Shown: positions 8,668 through 16,124 of the stretch, piece after piece
How positions within the stretch are numbered: position 1 is the first letter of the stretch
How the letters are laid out: each line of letters begins with the position of its first letter
NCBI GenBank assembly: GCA_910577155.1
Contig: CAJTMS010000011.1
Span: 1 to 46,768 of the forward strand
Source of the DNA: an uncultured Mailhella sp.
GTDB taxonomy: Bacteria; Desulfobacterota; Desulfovibrionia; Desulfovibrionales; Desulfovibrionaceae
Reading direction: 5' to 3'
Length of the DNA stretch: 46,768 nt
The notes under the pieces: generated by a model
Seen by the model: the letters and a program-made list of their open reading frames with translations, nothing else
What the model was told of the DNA's origin: nothing
Database searches by the model: none
Made by a program: the position numbers and the translations under genes

Positions 8668-9543
8668 TTAGCGTGTGCTCGCATTTTTCATTTGCGCAAT
8701 TAAATTCTCTTTTACCTCCCGTGCATCTTCACTTAATTCTTCATCAGGAAGAGAAAGCAGCAAATTTATTTCATATTTTAATGTTTTTCCTGTCATGATA
8801 AGCATTTTTTCTCTTTGATAGGAAGTATTCGCACCATGCAAGCGATAAGAAAAAAGTATTCTGTTGAGATATTTAATTTTCCAATATTTACTAATCTGCA
8901 GCATAAGCCAGTAATCTTCCAGCGGCGCTTCAGTTGTAAACATGCCTATTTTTTGAAAAATATCTTTTCTGAATAAATAGCCGTTGGGAATGTGATTTCC
9001 TGTAAATAATTTTTTATATGTTCCAAAGATATTGCTTTTAAAAGAAAATTGATGATAATATTCCAAATAGGAAGCAAAATTTCTAAAATCACCCTCTTCA
9101 AAATTTGATTTTGGTGAAAGGGAACTGTCAGCAACATAACATTTTTGTGAATTTATATCTATAAATTCATTATTTCCAACACATAAAGCGTATTCCGTAT
9201 TATTTTCCAGAAAGTCCGTTTCCAGTTTGATACATTCCGGACGGGCTTTGTCATCAGAAGCAATTAAATACAGATATTTTCCCTGCGCAAGAGAAAGGAG
9301 TTTATTGAGTGTCGTACACGTACCGCTGTTTTCTTGGGTTTCTATATGAAAACGCACAAAACGCGTTTGAAACTTCTTTTGCAGAAGCTGAAGAATTTTA
9401 TAGGTTAAATCTTTGGATCCATCATCAATAACAGTGAGTTCAATATGTTGATATGTTTGATTAACTATGGATTCAATTGTTTCCTGTATAAATTTTTCAT
9501 GGTTATAGGCAGGAATAATGACGGAAACTAATGGTTCTTGCAT
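8668..9543 (-). CDS. Glycosyltransferase family 2
   Basis: A 291-residue GT-A-fold inverting glycosyltransferase. The opening VSVIIPAYNHEKFIQETIESIVNQTY and VIDDGSKDLT (nucleotide binding) are classic GT2. The metal-binding acidic motif is SDDKAR near residue 97, and the acceptor-side EDYWLML (about 220) supplies the likely catalytic acidic residues. No membrane segment, so it probably acts at the cytoplasmic face on a lipid-linked glycan. A ribosome site (AGAGGAG) precedes the ATG. It lies upstream of, and in line with, fdtB-fdtA-fdtC, so it may transfer the sugar they make. The donor is not readable. Confidence 0.9.
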   Translation of the reverse strand: MQEPLVSVIIPAYNHEKFIQETIESIVNQTYQHIELTVIDDGSKDLTYKILQLLQKKFQTRFVRFHIETQENSGTCTTLNKLLSLAQGKYLYLIASDDKARPECIKLETDFLENNTEYALCVGNNEFIDINSQKCYVADSSLSPKSNFEEGDFRNFASYLEYYHQFSFKSNIFGTYKKLFTGNHIPNGYLFRKDIFQKIGMFTTEAPLEDYWLMLQISKYWKIKYLNRILFSYRLHGANTSYQREKMLIMTGKTLKYEINLLLSLPDEELSEDAREVKENLIAQMKNASTR

Positions 9544-9649
9544 GCTGTTTGCTCCTCTTAAGCAATTGAATTTAATTTGTTATAAGAAAATGATAAAGTC
9601 AAGCACGAATTTTGCATATCATTTTTGCAGAGGCTGTTTCGTCAGAAGA

Positions 9650-9678
9650 TTGACAAAAAAGATAGAAAATAATACCAT
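9650..9678 (+). promoter_or_regulatory. Promoter for the GT56/rffA/radical SAM group
   Basis: TTGACA (9650-9655) and TACCAT (9673-9678) are 17 bases apart. The -35 is perfect and the -10 matches 4/6. The predicted start of transcription, near 9685, falls on the first bases of the perfect inverted repeat at 9684-9706. The same TTGACA-N17-TACCAT arrangement recurs on the minus strand at 16011-16039. Confidence 0.5.
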
Positions 9679-9683
9679 AAAAA

Positions 9684-9706
9684 TATAAGGAAATTTTTTC
9701 CTTATA
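9684..9706. repeat. Perfect 10-base inverted repeat with 3-base loop
   Basis: Arms TATAAGGAAA (9684-9693) and TTTCCTTATA (9697-9706) are exact complements around TTT. The repeat ends 12 bases before the ATG of the GT56 gene, just ahead of its ribosome site, and starts at the predicted transcription start. It could be a 5'-terminal stem-loop of the mRNA or an operator. Confidence 0.8.
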
Positions 9707-9718
9707 TAGGGGTGAGTT

Positions 9719-10711
9719 ATGTATAAATATGTTCATCTTATGTTTAATGATAAATTCAATAAATCCGTTGTTGATTTTTTGAATACGCATTTTAATCCGC
9801 AAGATCATTTATTTTTATGTAAACGTTTTTTCAAGGAATTCCCCTTTCCAACCGGTGCGAATGTTATGGAAATTCAATCACTTTATCAAATTAATTGGAA
9901 TGAGCTGCATGTTGAAAAAATTTTCTGCCATTCTTTATTTGATAATGAAGTCATCGATTTTTTATATACTCATAAGGATTTTTTGAAAAAAGCAGTGTGG
10001 ATAATGTGGGGCGGAGATTTTTATAAGTTCCCGGAAGATGAAAAAAATATGCATGTGCGGCAAAATTTTGCTCAATATGTAACCAATTATGAAAAAGAAG
10101 AAATTTCTGCAAAACTGAAAATTGATATTACTCCGTATAAATTAAGGTACAATTTTCCGGTGAATAAGGATATACTGGATATCTGCATGCCCAAAGATCA
10201 TGATGATATTGTTATACAAATCAATAATTCTGCTGATGATTCAACCCTGGAAGGTTTGGCATGTTTGCGGAAATTTGCTGATGAAAATATCCGTATCCGC
10301 ACCATTCTTTCCTATGGAAAAACAGAGTATAAAGATATTATTATCCGGAAAGGAAAAGAGTATTTTGGCGATAAGTTTGAATATTTGGATAAAATATTGT
10401 CACCTAAATATTATGCCAATTATCTTGCCGAGAATGATATTTTGATTTTAAATCAAGACCGCTCGCAGGGAGTAGGCAATACGCTGGCTTCTTTATATTT
10501 GGGAAAGAAAATTTTTATCCGTAAGGAAATTTCCACTGCAACCCGTTTGGATCGTGATGGTTTCGTTATTTATGACACCAACACCATAAAAAATTTAACC
10601 TTTGCAGAGTTTATCAAAAATGATTATGCGGAGCATAATAAAGAAGCTGTAAAAAAATTTTTTGATGAAGATTTTATCAAATCCCAATGGGAAGTCATTT
10701 TAGCGTCATAA
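9719..10711 (+). CDS. GT56-family TDP-4-acetamido-4,6-dideoxyhexose transferase (WecF-like)
   Basis: A 330-residue protein resembling the Fuc4NAc-transferase (WecF/RffT, GT56) family. Evidence: the opening YVHLMFNDKF, the stretch KKAVWIMWGGDFYKFPEDE (about 90-108), where the MWGGD-Y pattern is characteristic, and the donor-binding half with VIQINNSADDSTL, RIRTILSYGKTEY and LAENDILILNQDRSQGVGNTL. E. coli WecF moves Fuc4NAc from TDP onto lipid II of enterobacterial common antigen. Here the acceptor is unknown, and no other common-antigen genes are present. The RffA-type transaminase follows 9 bases downstream, a pairing that supports a 4-amino-4,6-dideoxygalactose donor. Short ribosome site GGGGTGAG before the ATG. 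Confidence 0.78.
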   Translation: MYKYVHLMFNDKFNKSVVDFLNTHFNPQDHLFLCKRFFKEFPFPTGANVMEIQSLYQINWNELHVEKIFCHSLFDNEVIDFLYTHKDFLKKAVWIMWGGDFYKFPEDEKNMHVRQNFAQYVTNYEKEEISAKLKIDITPYKLRYNFPVNKDILDICMPKDHDDIVIQINNSADDSTLEGLACLRKFADENIRIRTILSYGKTEYKDIIIRKGKEYFGDKFEYLDKILSPKYYANYLAENDILILNQDRSQGVGNTLASLYLGKKIFIRKEISTATRLDRDGFVIYDTNTIKNLTFAEFIKNDYAEHNKEAVKKFFDEDFIKSQWEVILAS

Positions 10712-10720
10712 AGAGGAACT

Positions 10721-11857
10721 ATGCAGTATCTCATTCCTTATTGTTCATCGTACTTTGCCGGTAATGAGCAAAAATACGTATTAGATGTTCTTCAGTCCGG
10801 TTTAGTTTCCGGTGATAGAAAATATACGAAACTTGTGCAGGAATATTTTAAAAATCAGTTTTCCATTCCTGATATCTTATTGACGACATCGGGCAGTACA
10901 GCCCTTGATATGACTGCCATACTGCTCAATTTAAAAGCCGGCGATGAAGTGATTATGCCTTCCTATACCTTTGTTTCAACTGCAAATGCCGTGCTCATGC
11001 GCGGGGCAAGACCTGTTTTTGTGGAAATTGATGAAACGTTAAATATTGATATTTCAAAAATTGAGGAAAAAATTACGAAAAAAACAAAGGCGATTTATCC
11101 GGTGCATTATGCCGGCTGTTCCTGTGACATGGATAATCTGTTAGTCTTAGCCAGAAAATATCGTCTTTTTGTTGTTGAAGATGCTGCTCAGGCTGTTAAT
11201 GCAAAATATAAAGACAGGTACCTCGGAACATTGGGGGATTTAGGTGCGTATAGTTTTCATGAAACAAAAAATTTTGTCTGCGGTGAGGGCGGAGCCTTAG
11301 CTGTCAATAACCATGAGTATCTGGAACGGGCTGAAATTATTCGTGAAAAAGGCACCAATCGGAGCAAGTTTTTTAAAGGCTTTGTGGATAAATATACATG
11401 GTGCGATATGGGAGGAAGCTATTTGCCTTCTGATTTATTGAGCGCTGTTTTATTGGCTCAATTGGAGCAGAAGGATATCATTACGGAAAAACGAAAAGTT
11501 ATTTGTGAACGATACAGGAATAATTTGACAGAGCTGGAGAAAAAAGGCTTTTTGTCCATGATGAAAATTCCAGAGTATAATACGCCTAATTACCATATTT
11601 TTTATATCCTTTTGCAAGACGGTGCGCAGAGGGATGCATTGCTGGCACACTTGAAAAGCGAAAAAATCGGTGCCATATTTCATTATATTCCGCTTCATAC
11701 ATCAAAAATGGGGGCAAAGCTGGGGTATAAAAGAGAAGATTTTCCGCTGTCGGTAAATTTGAGTGAAAGGATTATCCGTTTGCCATTATTTGCAGGTTTG
11801 GCAGCAGAACAAGCGGACTATATTTGTGAAAAAATTATAACGTTTTTTAGGAGATAA
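10721..11857 (+). CDS. rffA: dTDP-4-amino-4,6-dideoxygalactose transaminase (RffA/WecE type)
   Basis: A 378-residue DegT-family PLP transaminase (E. coli WecE is about 376). It converts dTDP-4-keto-6-deoxyglucose plus glutamate to dTDP-4-amino-4,6-dideoxygalactose. Motifs: LTTSGSTALDMTAILLNL, GDEVIMPSYTFVSTANAVLMRGA, VHYAGCSCDM, VVEDAAQAVNAKY and GAYSFHETKNFVCGEGGAL. The Lys in HETKN is the internal aldimine, and the HETKN/GEGGAL text distinguishes WecE from the FdtB paralogue in the same island (YPGKN). Ribosome site AGAGGA. It lies between the GT56 transferase and the first radical SAM gene, all on one strand with 4-9 base gaps. No WecD-type acetyltransferase follows; the PglD-like protein at 14591-15247 is a candidate for that step. 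Confidence 0.9.
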   Translation: MQYLIPYCSSYFAGNEQKYVLDVLQSGLVSGDRKYTKLVQEYFKNQFSIPDILLTTSGSTALDMTAILLNLKAGDEVIMPSYTFVSTANAVLMRGARPVFVEIDETLNIDISKIEEKITKKTKAIYPVHYAGCSCDMDNLLVLARKYRLFVVEDAAQAVNAKYKDRYLGTLGDLGAYSFHETKNFVCGEGGALAVNNHEYLERAEIIREKGTNRSKFFKGFVDKYTWCDMGGSYLPSDLLSAVLLAQLEQKDIITEKRKVICERYRNNLTELEKKGFLSMMKIPEYNTPNYHIFYILLQDGAQRDALLAHLKSEKIGAIFHYIPLHTSKMGAKLGYKREDFPLSVNLSERIIRLPLFAGLAAEQADYICEKIITFFRR

Positions 11858-11861
11858 CAAC

Positions 11862-12833
11862 ATGGAAAAAATAGATAAAGACCGTAATATATATATATAT
11901 AAAGAAAAAAATTCCCGGTACGGCAAAGAGACAAAGGAAATAATAAAATCCCGCGTTCCTGAAGAAAAAGATTTTCCTTCCGTTATTCTCATTGACAATA
12001 TTTCATTTTGCAATCTCAAATGCAGTATGTGTTTCCATAAGGAAATGAAACGAAAAGCCGGAATTATGGAATGGGATTTGTATAAGAAAATTATTCAGGA
12101 AATTAGTGAAAATAATCCTGCTGCACAAATTTGGATTACCTTCTTTGGCGAAGGCTTAATGCTGAAAGATTTGCCTGAAAGAGTTAAATATGCCCGTGAT
12201 ATGGGTCTTAACAATATTATTCTCAATACCAATGGTAATCTCGCCAGAACTGATTTTTCAAAACGCCTTATTGAAGCAGGGTTAAATGGTTTTTATGTGG
12301 GGATAGATGCGTTTACCCCTGAAACCTATGCACAAATACGTGTCGGGGGTAATTTGGAAAAAGTAACCGAAGGAGTTTTGGAATACAAAGAACTGCTTGA
12401 AAAATACGGAAAAGAAAACCAGAGAGTTGTGGTTCAGTTTGTGGAAATGGACATCAATGCCCATGAATTAAATGACTTTGTTCATTTTTGGCATGGGGAA
12501 CATGGTATACAATGTAAAGTCCGTCCCATGGTAAGCTGGGCAGGAAAGGCAGGGAGAATTGCCACAAATTTAGTAGATACGGAAGAACGGCTGCCTTGTT
12601 ATTGGGCGATGAATACCATTAATATCACAGATAAAGGCGATGTGGCACTTTGTTCTGTTGATTTGGATTGTGCGTGTCCCATGGGAAATGTTGTAAATTC
12701 CAGCATAAAGGAAGTTTGGAATACAACATTAAGAGAATTTCGGGACAACCAGCGTCAGGGCAACTGGGATAAAATACCTCCTTTATGCCAAGGCTGTAAA
12801 GATTGGCAGTCAGGTTACGCAAAATATATGTAA
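11862..12833 (+). CDS. Radical SAM/SPASM protein A
   Basis: A 323-residue radical SAM enzyme. The [4Fe-4S] motif CNLKCSMC (CxxxCxxC) is at about residues 48-55, followed by WITFFGEGLMLKD (SAM-binding GGE-like strand), NNIILNTNGN and NGFYVGIDAFTPETYAQIR. The C-terminal SPASM region has CYWAMNTINITDKGDVALCSVDLDCACPMGNV and ends CQGCKDW, giving enough Cys for one or two auxiliary clusters. The substrate is unknown. SPASM enzymes modify peptides or, in some aminoglycoside pathways, sugars, and the island context favours a sugar or nucleotide sugar. Its ribosome site (GGAG) overlaps the rffA stop. It is about as long as its neighbour paralogue, which has similar motifs. Confidence 0.88.
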   Translation: MEKIDKDRNIYIYKEKNSRYGKETKEIIKSRVPEEKDFPSVILIDNISFCNLKCSMCFHKEMKRKAGIMEWDLYKKIIQEISENNPAAQIWITFFGEGLMLKDLPERVKYARDMGLNNIILNTNGNLARTDFSKRLIEAGLNGFYVGIDAFTPETYAQIRVGGNLEKVTEGVLEYKELLEKYGKENQRVVVQFVEMDINAHELNDFVHFWHGEHGIQCKVRPMVSWAGKAGRIATNLVDTEERLPCYWAMNTINITDKGDVALCSVDLDCACPMGNVVNSSIKEVWNTTLREFRDNQRQGNWDKIPPLCQGCKDWQSGYAKYM

Positions 12834-12860
12834 GTGAGAAGCGCTGCGCATAAAAATATA

Positions 12861-12884
12861 AAGGAGGTGAGTATAATGAAATAG
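12861..12884 (+). other. Two-codon mini-ORF with consensus Shine-Dalgarno
   Basis: Between the two radical SAM genes, an unusually strong ribosome site AAGGAGGTGA (12861-12870) is followed 5 bases later by ATG AAA TAG (12876-12884). The TAG contributes to a second site (GGAG, 12884-12887) used by radical SAM protein B. It may be a leader minigene that modulates translation of the next gene, or the remnant of a deleted start region. Confidence 0.5.
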
Positions 12885-12895
12885 GAGAAATGATC

Positions 12896-13837
12896 ATGGC
12901 AGAATTTCATTCTTTTTTAGAGACTGTAGATGACTATTTATTATTAACGGAATTTCCGAAAATAATTCCCATAGATACTGTAAACTTTTGCAATTTGAAA
13001 TGTTCAATGTGCATGACCAAAGATTCAAAAAGAGCAAAAGGTTTTATGGATTGGAACTTATATACAAAAGTCATTGATGAAATAGCAAGCGAAGATTTAT
13101 CAACAAGAATTTATATGGTTTTTTCCGGTGAGCCTATGCTGCGGGCTAAGCATAAACAAAGTATTTTTGCTATGATCAGCTATGCAAAAAATAAAGGGTT
13201 AAATGAATTATTTATTAATACAAATGGCTGTCTCTTGAATGAAGAAAACTCCATACACTTATTAGAAAGTGGAATAAAACAAATTTTTATTGGTCTTGAT
13301 GCTTTTTCTTCAGATGTTTACCAATTAAACAGGTGTGGCGGAAATTACGAAATAACAAAAAATAATGTTTTAAATTTATTGGCGCTTCAAAAAAAAATAA
13401 ATAAAAATGATGTAAAAATAGAGTGCCAATTTATTGAAATGGATAATAATATACATCAAGAAAAAGATTTTATTAAATTTTGGACAGGACAAGGTGCACA
13501 TGTAAAAGTCCGTCCAATGTGTACTTGGGCAGGTAAAATTGATAGGAAAATAATGGTACCGCTGACTGAAAAAAGAAAAGCATGTTATTGGGCAATGACA
13601 ACAATGGTTATTGGTTTTAACGGACAAGTTGTGAATTGTGCATGTGATTTGGGTGCAGAAATCAGTCACGGTAATGTTAATGAAAAATCAATAAAAGAAA
13701 TTTGGAATACAAGCCTTAAAGAATTTAGAAAAATACACTTGGAAGGCAGATGGAATGAACTAAACTCCTTATGTAAAAATTGTAAGGATTGGCAAATAGC
13801 AGGTTCAACCCATTATTCTCATGATGTGATTTTTTAA
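12896..13837 (+). CDS. Radical SAM/SPASM protein B
   Basis: A 313-residue paralogue of protein A. The start is the ATG at 12896, which sits 8 bases after GGAG; the ATG at 12890 is too close to that site. The cluster motif CNLKCSMC is at about residues 31-38, then YMVFSGEPMLRAKHK, NELFINTNGC, KQIFIGLDAFSSDVYQ and ECQFIEMDNN. The SPASM tail has CYWAMTTMVIGFNGQVVNCACDLGAEISHGNV and CKNCKDW. The alignment with protein A is collinear throughout, but protein B lacks its first about 17 residues and is visibly more A/T-rich, with heavy AAA/ATA codon use. The pair therefore looks more like old divergence or separate acquisition than recent duplication. Two such proteins may catalyse successive steps or act as a heterodimer. 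Substrate unknown. Confidence 0.87.
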   Translation: MAEFHSFLETVDDYLLLTEFPKIIPIDTVNFCNLKCSMCMTKDSKRAKGFMDWNLYTKVIDEIASEDLSTRIYMVFSGEPMLRAKHKQSIFAMISYAKNKGLNELFINTNGCLLNEENSIHLLESGIKQIFIGLDAFSSDVYQLNRCGGNYEITKNNVLNLLALQKKINKNDVKIECQFIEMDNNIHQEKDFIKFWTGQGAHVKVRPMCTWAGKIDRKIMVPLTEKRKACYWAMTTMVIGFNGQVVNCACDLGAEISHGNVNEKSIKEIWNTSLKEFRKIHLEGRWNELNSLCKNCKDWQIAGSTHYSHDVIF

Positions 13838-13903
13838 TTTAACAGTCGCAGTTCATGTATGGGAAATTAAAATAAAGTTTTATAGTTAGTATTATTGAAA
13901 AAA

Positions 13904-14596
13904 ATGAAAGTTGCAGTTTTACAATCAAATTATATCCCATGGAAAGGATATTTTGATATCATTAATGATGTGGATTTATTTGTTTTTTATGATGAAGTAC
14001 AATACACAAAAAATGATTGGCGAAACAGGAATAAAATTTATTCTTTACAGGGGTTGTCATGGATAACTGTTCCTGTTACGTATTCTTTTGGGCAAACAAT
14101 TGCTGAAACAAAAATTAATCAGGAAAGCAACTGGCAAAAAGAGCATTGGGATAAACTTGAAAATGCTTACAAAAAAGCACCCTATTGGAATGTATATAAC
14201 GATTTTTTTTACCGACTTTATTTTGAAGAAAAATGGGAATTTTTATCTGAATTAAATCAATATGTCATTAAACATATTGCTTCTGAATTTTTGAAAATTA
14301 ATACAAAGTTTGATATAAGCACCAACTATAGCTCTCATGGACAACGGGCAGAAAAACTTTTGTCTTTATTACAATCAATAGGGACATCAGTTTATATATC
14401 AGGTCCTGCAGCAAAATCATATTTACCGGAAAAAGAATTTAATGACGCAGGTATTCAAGTTGTTTGGAAAGATTATTCACATTACCCGGTTTATAAACAA
14501 ATAAGAGCCCCCTTTGAACATGGTGTTAGTATTGTTGATGTGCTTTTTAATACAGGTGAAAAAGCAGGAATATATTATAAAAGTCAGCTCTCATAA
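13904..14596 (+). CDS. WbqC-family protein
   Basis: A 230-residue protein matching the WbqC family by its start (KVAVLQSNYIPWKGYFDIINDVDLFVFYDEVQYTKNDWRNRNKI) and by later text (YISGPAAKSYLPEKEFNDAGIQVVWKDYSHYPVYKQ). The ATG at 13904 is preferred to an in-frame TTG at 13895; neither has a clear ribosome site. WbqC proteins are found in O-antigen and related clusters, often beside aminotransferases, acyltransferases and methyltransferases, but their reaction is not established to my knowledge. The conserved Asn, Trp, His and Tyr residues suggest an enzyme. Its stop overlaps the convergent acetyltransferase gene by 6 bases. Confidence 0.83.
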   Translation: MKVAVLQSNYIPWKGYFDIINDVDLFVFYDEVQYTKNDWRNRNKIYSLQGLSWITVPVTYSFGQTIAETKINQESNWQKEHWDKLENAYKKAPYWNVYNDFFYRLYFEEKWEFLSELNQYVIKHIASEFLKINTKFDISTNYSSHGQRAEKLLSLLQSIGTSVYISGPAAKSYLPEKEFNDAGIQVVWKDYSHYPVYKQIRAPFEHGVSIVDVLFNTGEKAGIYYKSQLS

Positions 14597-15247
14597 AAAA
14601 TCACTGCTTTGTTTATTGGTGAGGACTATGCTTTGCTGAGGAACGATAACCTGATTGTGGGTTAATTGATGGGAAACATAGGCATTTGCCCCAATCAGAT
14701 TATAGGAACCTATTGTTGCGCCATTTTTAATGGTGGCATTTGCGCCAATAAAATTATTGTCATGGATGGTAACGTTTCCGGCAATACAGGCATTAACCGC
14801 GATAAAATTAAAATCTCCCATTGCTGAATGATGAGAGAGCAGGCTGTTGGGATAAAAAATATTTCCGTTTCCAATTTTGCAAAATGGGTCAATAGCGGCA
14901 TAAGGTAAAATAATATTTCCCTCTCCCATATTGTCTGTTTCGACTCTAGAGGAAGAAAAAATAATATTTTCAATTTGATAGCCGCGTTCTTTTATTTCAT
15001 AAAAGATTTTTTTTCTTGCTTCATTGACCTTGGTATAGCCAATGCAAAGGGCAATGGAAAACTCTTTTGGGGAATAGTTTTTTGCAATATCTTCAAAAGG
15101 GACAACAGGAAGATTAAAAAGGGTATTCTGCTTTAGATATTGTTTATGGGTTGTGAAGGCAGCAGGCGTATGCAGTTTATCTTTTTGGATATAAAAATAA
15201 ACAAGTTCTGCCAAATCTGTTGTGCCAAAAATAAGAATTTTTTTCAT
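14591..15247 (-). CDS. PglD/NeuD/VioB-like sugar O- or N-acetyltransferase
   Basis: A 218-residue acyltransferase with two parts. The N-terminal nucleotide-sugar-binding Rossmann-like domain (about 1-85) contains KILIFGTTDLAELVYFYI, and the C-terminal left-handed beta-helix runs from about 105. The helix carries IGNGNIFYPNSLLSHHSAMGDFNFIAVNACIAGNVTIHDNNFIGANATI; the His pair (SLLSHHSAMG) is where PglD has its catalytic base. The family includes PglD (UDP-4-amino sugar acetyltransferase), VioB (dTDP-4-amino-4,6-dideoxyglucose) and NeuD. Since the island has an RffA-type 4-aminotransferase but no WecD, this gene could acetylate dTDP-4-amino-4,6-dideoxygalactose (inference). It is followed upstream by the methyltransferase gene with a 4-base gap. 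Confidence 0.85.
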   Translation of the reverse strand: MKKILIFGTTDLAELVYFYIQKDKLHTPAAFTTHKQYLKQNTLFNLPVVPFEDIAKNYSPKEFSIALCIGYTKVNEARKKIFYEIKERGYQIENIIFSSSRVETDNMGEGNIILPYAAIDPFCKIGNGNIFYPNSLLSHHSAMGDFNFIAVNACIAGNVTIHDNNFIGANATIKNGATIGSYNLIGANAYVSHQLTHNQVIVPQQSIVLTNKQSSDFL

Positions 15248-15251
15248 GGGA

Positions 15252-15992
15252 TTATTTTTTTCGTAAAACTGTCAGGTGTCCTTTAGGGAAATTTTCTAAA
15301 AGAGGTATGCCATTATCGGTATATTTTTCTATAAGGAATTTTAAAAGATTATTTAAGTTTTTTAAGTGCTTGTCGTCTTTGTACGGCGTAGAGGCAAGAA
15401 TTTTTTCGCTGATATCAGCCATAACAAATAAACCGTCACCTATTGTAATAAGCTCAAGTATTTCAAAGTCTAATTCCTGAGCAATTCTTCGCAGAAAATA
15501 TTGTGTATTTCTAAAGAAATCAAAGGGAGGTTCATGCTCACAATATGATAAAACAGAGGTGATAATTAAATTGCCATTTTGCTTTAATACTCTGTGACAT
15601 TCTTTGAAAAGATCGTGAGGCTTATAAACATGTTCTAAGACTCCTGTGCAGAGTATGGAATCAAATTCATTGTCAGGTAAGGGGAAAGGTTGATTTATAT
15701 CATGAAAAATATCAATAAAAGGATTTTTATGATAACTGTTTTCCCAGTCCATACAGACGGAATCTGTAATTAAATCTTTATAAAATTCATAATAGGGTAC
15801 AAAACCGCAGCCAAGGTCGAGGAGTTTCCCTTTTATGTATGTTTTCATCAATCTATTAATATTGTGCAGATGATATGTTCTTGTAAGGTCTGAACCGCTA
15901 CCCAGAGTTGCAGGGTTTACTTGCAAATTTTTATTTTCATCGACAATATATCGTGTCGGCTTCCATAATTCTTTATTTTTCATGTCTATCAT
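15252..15992 (-). CDS. Class I SAM-dependent methyltransferase
   Basis: A 246-residue methyltransferase. Motif I is GKLLDLGCGFVPYYEFY (about 55-71), the acidic motif II end is VCMDWENSYH (about 80-89), and motif IV/post-I is FPLPDNEFDSILCTGVLEHVYKP (about 104-126), followed by CHRVLKQNGNLIITS. This is the Methyltransf_11-like layout common in glycan clusters. Substrate unknown; it may methylate a sugar hydroxyl. The alternative start at 15983 (MKNKEL) is possible. It forms a two-gene minus unit with the PglD-like gene and has its own promoter at 16011-16039, divergent from the next methyltransferase. Confidence 0.86.
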   Translation of the reverse strand: MIDMKNKELWKPTRYIVDENKNLQVNPATLGSGSDLTRTYHLHNINRLMKTYIKGKLLDLGCGFVPYYEFYKDLITDSVCMDWENSYHKNPFIDIFHDINQPFPLPDNEFDSILCTGVLEHVYKPHDLFKECHRVLKQNGNLIITSVLSYCEHEPPFDFFRNTQYFLRRIAQELDFEILELITIGDGLFVMADISEKILASTPYKDDKHLKNLNNLLKFLIEKYTDNGIPLLENFPKGHLTVLRKK

Positions 15993-16010
15993 CCCAAATA
16001 AATTTTTTAA

Positions 16011-16039
16011 ATGGTATGACAGAAGAATGATGTTGTCAA
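16011..16039 (-). promoter_or_regulatory. Promoter for methyltransferase and PglD-like gene
   Basis: On the minus strand, TTGACA (16034-16039) and TACCAT (16011-16016) are 17 bases apart. This is the same -35, spacing and -10 as the promoter at 9650-9678, so the two transcription units of the island may be expressed alike. Confidence 0.5.
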
Positions 16040-16069
16040 TTGTTTGAGAATGATAACATATAATTATTC

Positions 16070-16098
16070 TTGACAGTTGATAGTGATTAGAATAAATT
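16070..16098 (+). promoter_or_regulatory. Promoter for second methyltransferase and Asn-synthetase-like gene
   Basis: TTGACA (16070-16075), 17 bases, TAAATT (16093-16098; 4/6). The predicted transcript begins near 16105, which excludes the longer reading frame from 16077 and supports the ATG at 16125. It is divergent from the minus-strand promoter 30 bases away. Confidence 0.45.
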
Positions 16099-16124
16099 TT
16101 GTAAAAAAATATATGAGGTTTTTT

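Noticed and set aside
9719..11857. Enterobacterial common antigen biosynthesis
   Set aside because: Only the rffA- and wecF-like genes are present. No wecA, wecB, wecC, wecG or wzzE is near, so the sugar is more likely part of another surface glycan.
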